A DNA stretch of 64,000 bases. Origin: JAAFHB01 sp942493325 (lineage in GTDB: Bacteria; Bacteroidota; Bacteroidia; Bacteroidales; Prolixibacteraceae). The stretch lies in NCBI GenBank assembly GCA_942493325.1, contig OW818689.1, forward strand, positions 4,960,001-5,024,000, given 5' to 3'. A model generated the notes under the pieces. The model searched no databases. It was not told where the DNA came from and saw only the letters and a program-made list of their open reading frames with translations. How positions within the stretch are numbered: the stretch's first letter is position 1; each line of letters begins with the position of its first letter. Positions 60,509 through 64,000 of the stretch are shown piece by piece. The translations under genes and the position numbers were made by a program.

Positions 60509-62293
60509 ATGAACAGATTAATTGGTGAATTGCCTAAAATCGGCATCCGTCCCGTGATTGACGGTCGTCTTCAGGGTGTCAGAGAATCACTTGAGGTCCA
60601 GACAATGAATATGGCCAAAGCTGCTGCTAAGCTTCTTACAGATAACCTGCGATTCCCGGGTGGTGAAAAGGTGGAATGTGTCATAGCTGACCGGACAATC
60701 GGGGGTGTGGCAGAGGCGGCGATGTGTGCCGATCAATTTTCGCGGGCCGGTGTAGGGGTGTCGCTCACGGTAACACCATGCTGGTGCTACGGTACAGAGG
60801 TGATGGATACTGATCCGCTGATTCCCAAGGCGGTATGGGGCTTTAACGGAACTGAACGCCCCGGAGCTGTTTACCTGGCAGCTGCACTTGCAGGATATGC
60901 ACAAAAGGGACTGCCTGCATTTGGTATCTATGGACACGATGTACAGGATTCGGGTGATACCTCTATTCCGGAAGATGTTACGGAGAAATTGCTCCAGTTT
61001 GCGAAGGCAGGTCTTGCCGTGGCACAGATGAGAAATAAATCCTATCTTTCGATTGGTGGAATGTCGATGGGAATTGCCGGATCGTATGTCGATCAGGAGT
61101 TTTTGCTTGACTACCTGGGAATGCGCACCGAAGTGGTTGATATGACAGAACTCGTTCGTCGTGCTGAACGGGGAATTTATGATAAAACGGAATTTGAAAA
61201 AGCGCTGGCATGGGTAAAGAAAAACTGCAAAGAGGGAGAAGATCCCAATAAACCGGAAGACCGGCTTTCACCCGAACGCAAATCATGGGAGTGGGAGATG
61301 GTTGTTAAAATGACCCTCATTGCACGCGACCTGATGATAGGTAATCCGCGCCTGGCAGAAATGGGTTTCGGTGAAGAAGCACTGGGACATAATGCCATTG
61401 CCGGAGGATTCCAGGGACAGCGGCAATGGACAGATCATCTTCCAAATGGCGACTTTATGGAAGCCATACTCAACTCTTCGTTCGACTGGAATGGAATGCG
61501 CGAAGCATTTGTTGTGGCAACGGAGAACGATTCGTTGAATGGAGTCGCCATGTTGTTTGGACATTTGCTGACCAATACTTCACAAATATTTTCGGATGTC
61601 CGCACCTACTGGAGTCCCGATGCGGTTGAACGTGTAACAGGGAAGAAGCTTTCAGGTAAGGCGTCGGAAGGAATTATTCACCTCATTAACTCTGGCTCCA
61701 CGACCCTTGATGCGACGGCCCGGCAGCAGAAGGATGGTCATCCGGCCATGAAACCATACTGGGAAATCACAGATGCTGAAGCACAGGCATGTCTCGATGC
61801 AACCGACTGGCCTGCAGCCGATCTTGGTTATTTCCGTGGAGGCGGTTATTCATCACATTTCAATACCGAAGGTGAGATGCCGGTTACAATGTCGCGCGTA
61901 AACCTGGTAAAGGGAATCGGTCCGGTCCTCCAGATTGCAGAAGGATGGACAATTCAGTTGCCCCAGGAAGTACATGCAGTACTTGATGTCCGCACTAATC
62001 CTACCTGGCCGACAACATGGTTTGCTCCGCGGTTAACGGGTACAGGGGCGTTTGCCGATGTCTACAATGTGATGGCTAACTGGGGCGCCAATCATGGTGC
62101 AATCAGCTACGGGCATATCGGTGCCGACCTGATCTCATTGGCTGCCATGCTCCGGATCCCGGTGTGTATGCACAATGTTCCTGATGAGAAAGTTTTCCGT
62201 CCTGCTGTGTGGAATGCCTTCGGTATGGATAAAGAGGGTTCAGACTATCGTGCCTGCAACACGTATGGTCCGGTTTACGGAAAGACAAGATAA
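60509..62293 (+). CDS. fucI: L-fucose isomerase
   Basis: The 594-residue enzyme interconverts L-fucose and L-fuculose (also D-arabinose/D-ribulose). It starts MNRLIGELPKIGIRPVIDGR; SIGGMSMGIAGSYVDQEF, QGQRQWTDHLPNGDFMEAIL and SSFDWNGMREAFVVATENDS carry the Mn-binding Glu and Asp regions, and NWGANHGAISYGHIGADLI the third ligand His. Length matches the hexameric family. fucK, fucA and fucP are absent from the neighbourhood. Confidence 0.97.
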   Translation: MNRLIGELPKIGIRPVIDGRLQGVRESLEVQTMNMAKAAAKLLTDNLRFPGGEKVECVIADRTIGGVAEAAMCADQFSRAGVGVSLTVTPCWCYGTEVMDTDPLIPKAVWGFNGTERPGAVYLAAALAGYAQKGLPAFGIYGHDVQDSGDTSIPEDVTEKLLQFAKAGLAVAQMRNKSYLSIGGMSMGIAGSYVDQEFLLDYLGMRTEVVDMTELVRRAERGIYDKTEFEKALAWVKKNCKEGEDPNKPEDRLSPERKSWEWEMVVKMTLIARDLMIGNPRLAEMGFGEEALGHNAIAGGFQGQRQWTDHLPNGDFMEAILNSSFDWNGMREAFVVATENDSLNGVAMLFGHLLTNTSQIFSDVRTYWSPDAVERVTGKKLSGKASEGIIHLINSGSTTLDATARQQKDGHPAMKPYWEITDAEAQACLDATDWPAADLGYFRGGGYSSHFNTEGEMPVTMSRVNLVKGIGPVLQIAEGWTIQLPQEVHAVLDVRTNPTWPTTWFAPRLTGTGAFADVYNVMANWGANHGAISYGHIGADLISLAAMLRIPVCMHNVPDEKVFRPAVWNAFGMDKEGSDYRACNTYGPVYGKTR

Positions 62294-62322
62294 TTACAGG
62301 GTAGAATATCACCTATATCCGG

Positions 62323-62367
62323 CAGCCGGTCGTCTGGTAGAAATTACCTGATGCCGGCTGTCTTTTT
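62323..62367 (+). terminator. Terminator after fucI
   Basis: CAGCCGG (62323-62329) pairs with CCGGCTG (62354-62360), with partial inner pairing, then a T tract. Confidence 0.7.
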
Positions 62368-62428
62368 TACGGTAAATTGGATTTTTTTTGTTAATTTACG
62401 GGTTCTTTTGAATAGGAGATAAGTCAAA

Positions 62429-63151
62429 ATGAAGACCTGGACTACAAAAAATGGTTACCGGATATTCCTGGTTTTAAACGGGAGGAGCAATGCTTATTTG
62501 ATTTCAAAAGAGAATATCAACATATTGGTCGATACAGGAGTAAAATCGGCTTTTAACCTGATGCGGCAAAATATAGATTCGCTTAAATTGCCGAACAGTA
62601 AAATCAATTTACTGGTTCTGACGCATACGCATTACGATCATTGTCAGAATGCCCACAGAATCAAAAGTGATAGTCATTGTAAGATTTTGATGAGCCTGGA
62701 TGAAGCAAAATTTGTTCAGCATGGCTATACTCCGTTACCCAAAGGAACATTTGTCGTTACTAATATTGTATCTTCTTTGGGACGGCTGATTGGTAAAAGG
62801 CTTTTCGGTTATGAACCATTTACCCCCGATCTGGTGATTGACTCTGAATTTGACTGGTTTCAAAAGGGGTTTAAACTTAAGTTTTTAATAACCAACGGTC
62901 ATTCACCCGGCTCAATCAGTGTGATTGTTGATGATGAAATTGCCATCGTAGGAGATGAAATGATGGGAGTTTACCGGAATTCAGTTTTTACACCCTTTGC
63001 AGATGATACAACAGGGATGATAACCAGTTGGGGAAAGCTCTTAAAAACGGGATGTGAATTTTTTCTGCCCGGTCATGGAAAAGAGGTGAATTGGGAATTA
63101 TTATTAAAGGAATATTTAATATATGCACGTAAACGGAACATTGTAACTTAG
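62429..63151 (+). CDS. MBL-fold metallo-hydrolase
   Basis: The 240-residue protein has the metallo-beta-lactamase motif LTHTHYDHCQN and later histidine/aspartate ligands in TNGHSPGSISV, DEIAIVGDEMMG and FLPGHGKEV. It begins with GYRIFLVLNGRSNAYLI, as in glyoxalase II-like and quorum-lactonase-like families. It is cytoplasmic, with no fused domain; the substrate cannot be named. A GNAT gene follows after 24 bp. Confidence 0.85.
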   Translation: MKTWTTKNGYRIFLVLNGRSNAYLISKENINILVDTGVKSAFNLMRQNIDSLKLPNSKINLLVLTHTHYDHCQNAHRIKSDSHCKILMSLDEAKFVQHGYTPLPKGTFVVTNIVSSLGRLIGKRLFGYEPFTPDLVIDSEFDWFQKGFKLKFLITNGHSPGSISVIVDDEIAIVGDEMMGVYRNSVFTPFADDTTGMITSWGKLLKTGCEFFLPGHGKEVNWELLLKEYLIYARKRNIVT

Positions 63152-63175
63152 CTGCAGATTTAATCAGCACCACAA

Positions 63176-63703
63176 ATGAACTATAAAATCAATCCTTGTT
63201 CCGAAGAGCAATTACCTGAGATCCTGGAAATTTTTAATGACGCCATATTGAACTCCACGGCTTTGTATGATTACAAACCCCGGAAAATGGAGGATATGAT
63301 CAGTTGGTATGCTGATAAACAAAAAGGAAAGTACCCGGTTATAGGGGTCTTTGATGAGGACATGGTTCTTTTAGGTTTTGCGTCCTACGGAATTTTTCGA
63401 AGCCGCCCGGCCTACAAGTATTCAGTCGAACACTCGGTTTATGTCAGGTCGGATAAACGGGGTAAAGGTGTAGGAACTACATTACTCAGAGAAATTGTAA
63501 AAAGTGCGCAAGAGCAGGATTACCATGTCCTGGTTGGAGGGATTGATGCTTCAAATGTCGAAAGTATTAAGCTACATAAAAAGGAAGGATTTGTATTTTG
63601 TGGCACCATCAAACAGGCCGGATACAAATTTGGGAAGTGGCTCGATCTGTCATTTTATCAAATGATATTGAATACACCGGAATTGCCGGTTGATGACCTC
63701 TAA
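63176..63703 (+). CDS. GNAT family N-acetyltransferase (phosphinothricin acetyltransferase-like)
   Basis: The 175-residue protein has the GNAT acetyl-CoA motif VYVRSDKRGKGVGTTLLREI and the subfamily pattern ILEIFNDAILNSTALYDYKP, FASYGIFRSRPAYKYSVEHS and GFVFCGTIKQAGYKFGKWLD seen in Pat/YncA-like enzymes. These acetylate phosphinothricin, methionine sulfone/sulfoximine or similar amino-acid analogues. Native substrate unknown. Confidence 0.9.
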   Translation: MNYKINPCSEEQLPEILEIFNDAILNSTALYDYKPRKMEDMISWYADKQKGKYPVIGVFDEDMVLLGFASYGIFRSRPAYKYSVEHSVYVRSDKRGKGVGTTLLREIVKSAQEQDYHVLVGGIDASNVESIKLHKKEGFVFCGTIKQAGYKFGKWLDLSFYQMILNTPELPVDDL

Positions 63704-63897
63704 GGAAGTGTTCCTTCAATCTGATAAAAAATGGAAAAGGTTTAATCTTGATTTTCCCGAAAATTATTCACACATTGGCATCACATTGGTATCAATTAAT
63801 TTTCGGATATTAATGTTTAAGCCAGTGATTAGATTCTACTGATAGATTGATTGATAATCAACTTAACGCTAACAAATATTTATAAAAAAATCCTCCT

Positions 63898-64000
63898 ATG
63901 GTACGCTTATTAACGTTTACGGCCTTCTTTATGGTGATGATGTTGATGAATTCCGCTGCATCTATTGCACAGAATCATGGTGCTTTTACCGGTGCAGCCG
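63898..64000 (+). CDS. N terminus of a secreted protein (runs off the window)
   Basis: From ATG 63898 the frame is open to the edge (34 codons): a signal peptide with Lys-free start MVRLLTFTAFFMVMMLMNSA, cleavage probably after SIAQ, then NHGAFTGAA. Too little remains to assign a family. The 194-bp upstream gap shows no clear promoter beyond a short AAGGAA/TTCCTT hairpin at 63702-63716. Confidence 0.6.
   Translation, partial: MVRLLTFTAFFMVMMLMNSAASIAQNHGAFTGAA

Overview
The window is chromosomal DNA from a Bacteroidota bacterium, most likely an anaerobic or microaerophilic member of Bacteroidales/Marinilabiliales. The evidence is the uninterrupted rpsL-rpsG-fusA-rpsJ ribosomal order, promoters with the Bacteroidota -7 box (TAnnTTTG), an almost complete lack of Shine-Dalgarno sequences, M56 proteases carrying TonB C-terminal domains, a GH92 mannosidase, a eukaryotic-type citrate synthase, DUF4294, and anaerobe enzymes (rubrerythrin, ferredoxin-dependent 2-oxoacid oxidoreductase). 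I see no rRNA, tRNA, CRISPR array or prophage.

Layout. 1-1914: 5' part of a secreted GH92 alpha-mannosidase (minus strand). 2210-6381: a BlaI-type repressor with paired operators, a large M56/TonB_C membrane protease and a TPR protein. 6431-10806: a lipocalin-like remnant, then a beta-CASP RNase-like hydrolase and an EF-G paralogue with altered G motifs (both minus strand). 11420-28934: the ribosomal protein block from rpsL to rplQ with fusA, secY, infA and rpoA; map is not found between secY and infA, where there is a 446-bp gap and a new promoter. 29112-36933: citrate synthase, a minisatellite, a UbiD-family decarboxylase, rubrerythrin plus adenine deaminase, an SGNH hydrolase, an S41 protease pseudogene, an isochorismatase-type hydrolase and a DUF2809 protein. 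37021-38411: a trxA-osmC operon divergent from a marR gene, with shared dyads.

38818-50633 is the most interesting metabolic region. An outer-membrane barrel protein, two phenylacetate-CoA ligases each followed by a tandem-ACT protein, and an Mpv17-like membrane protein form one run closed by a strong terminator. After a decayed toxin-antitoxin locus comes pheA, a flavodoxin-like protein that has lost its FMN-phosphate loop, an aminotransferase, and a four-subunit 2-oxoacid:ferredoxin oxidoreductase. Together these could interconvert aryl acetates, aryl-CoAs, aryl pyruvates and aromatic amino acids, so phenylalanine could be made either from prephenate or from scavenged phenylacetate, or aromatic amino acids could be degraded by the reverse route.

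50925-55167: a His-rich small outer-membrane protein, an RsmH-family methyltransferase outside any division cluster, DUF4294, a solitary arginine deiminase and a SpoU methyltransferase. 55173-57300: three copies of a ~125-bp multi-hairpin REP unit bracketing a REP-associated tyrosine transposase and a lipid II flippase gene (amj). 57305-64000: htpX-lemA, a dicarboxylate/amino-acid symporter, L-fucose isomerase, an MBL-fold hydrolase, a GNAT acetyltransferase and the start of a secreted protein.
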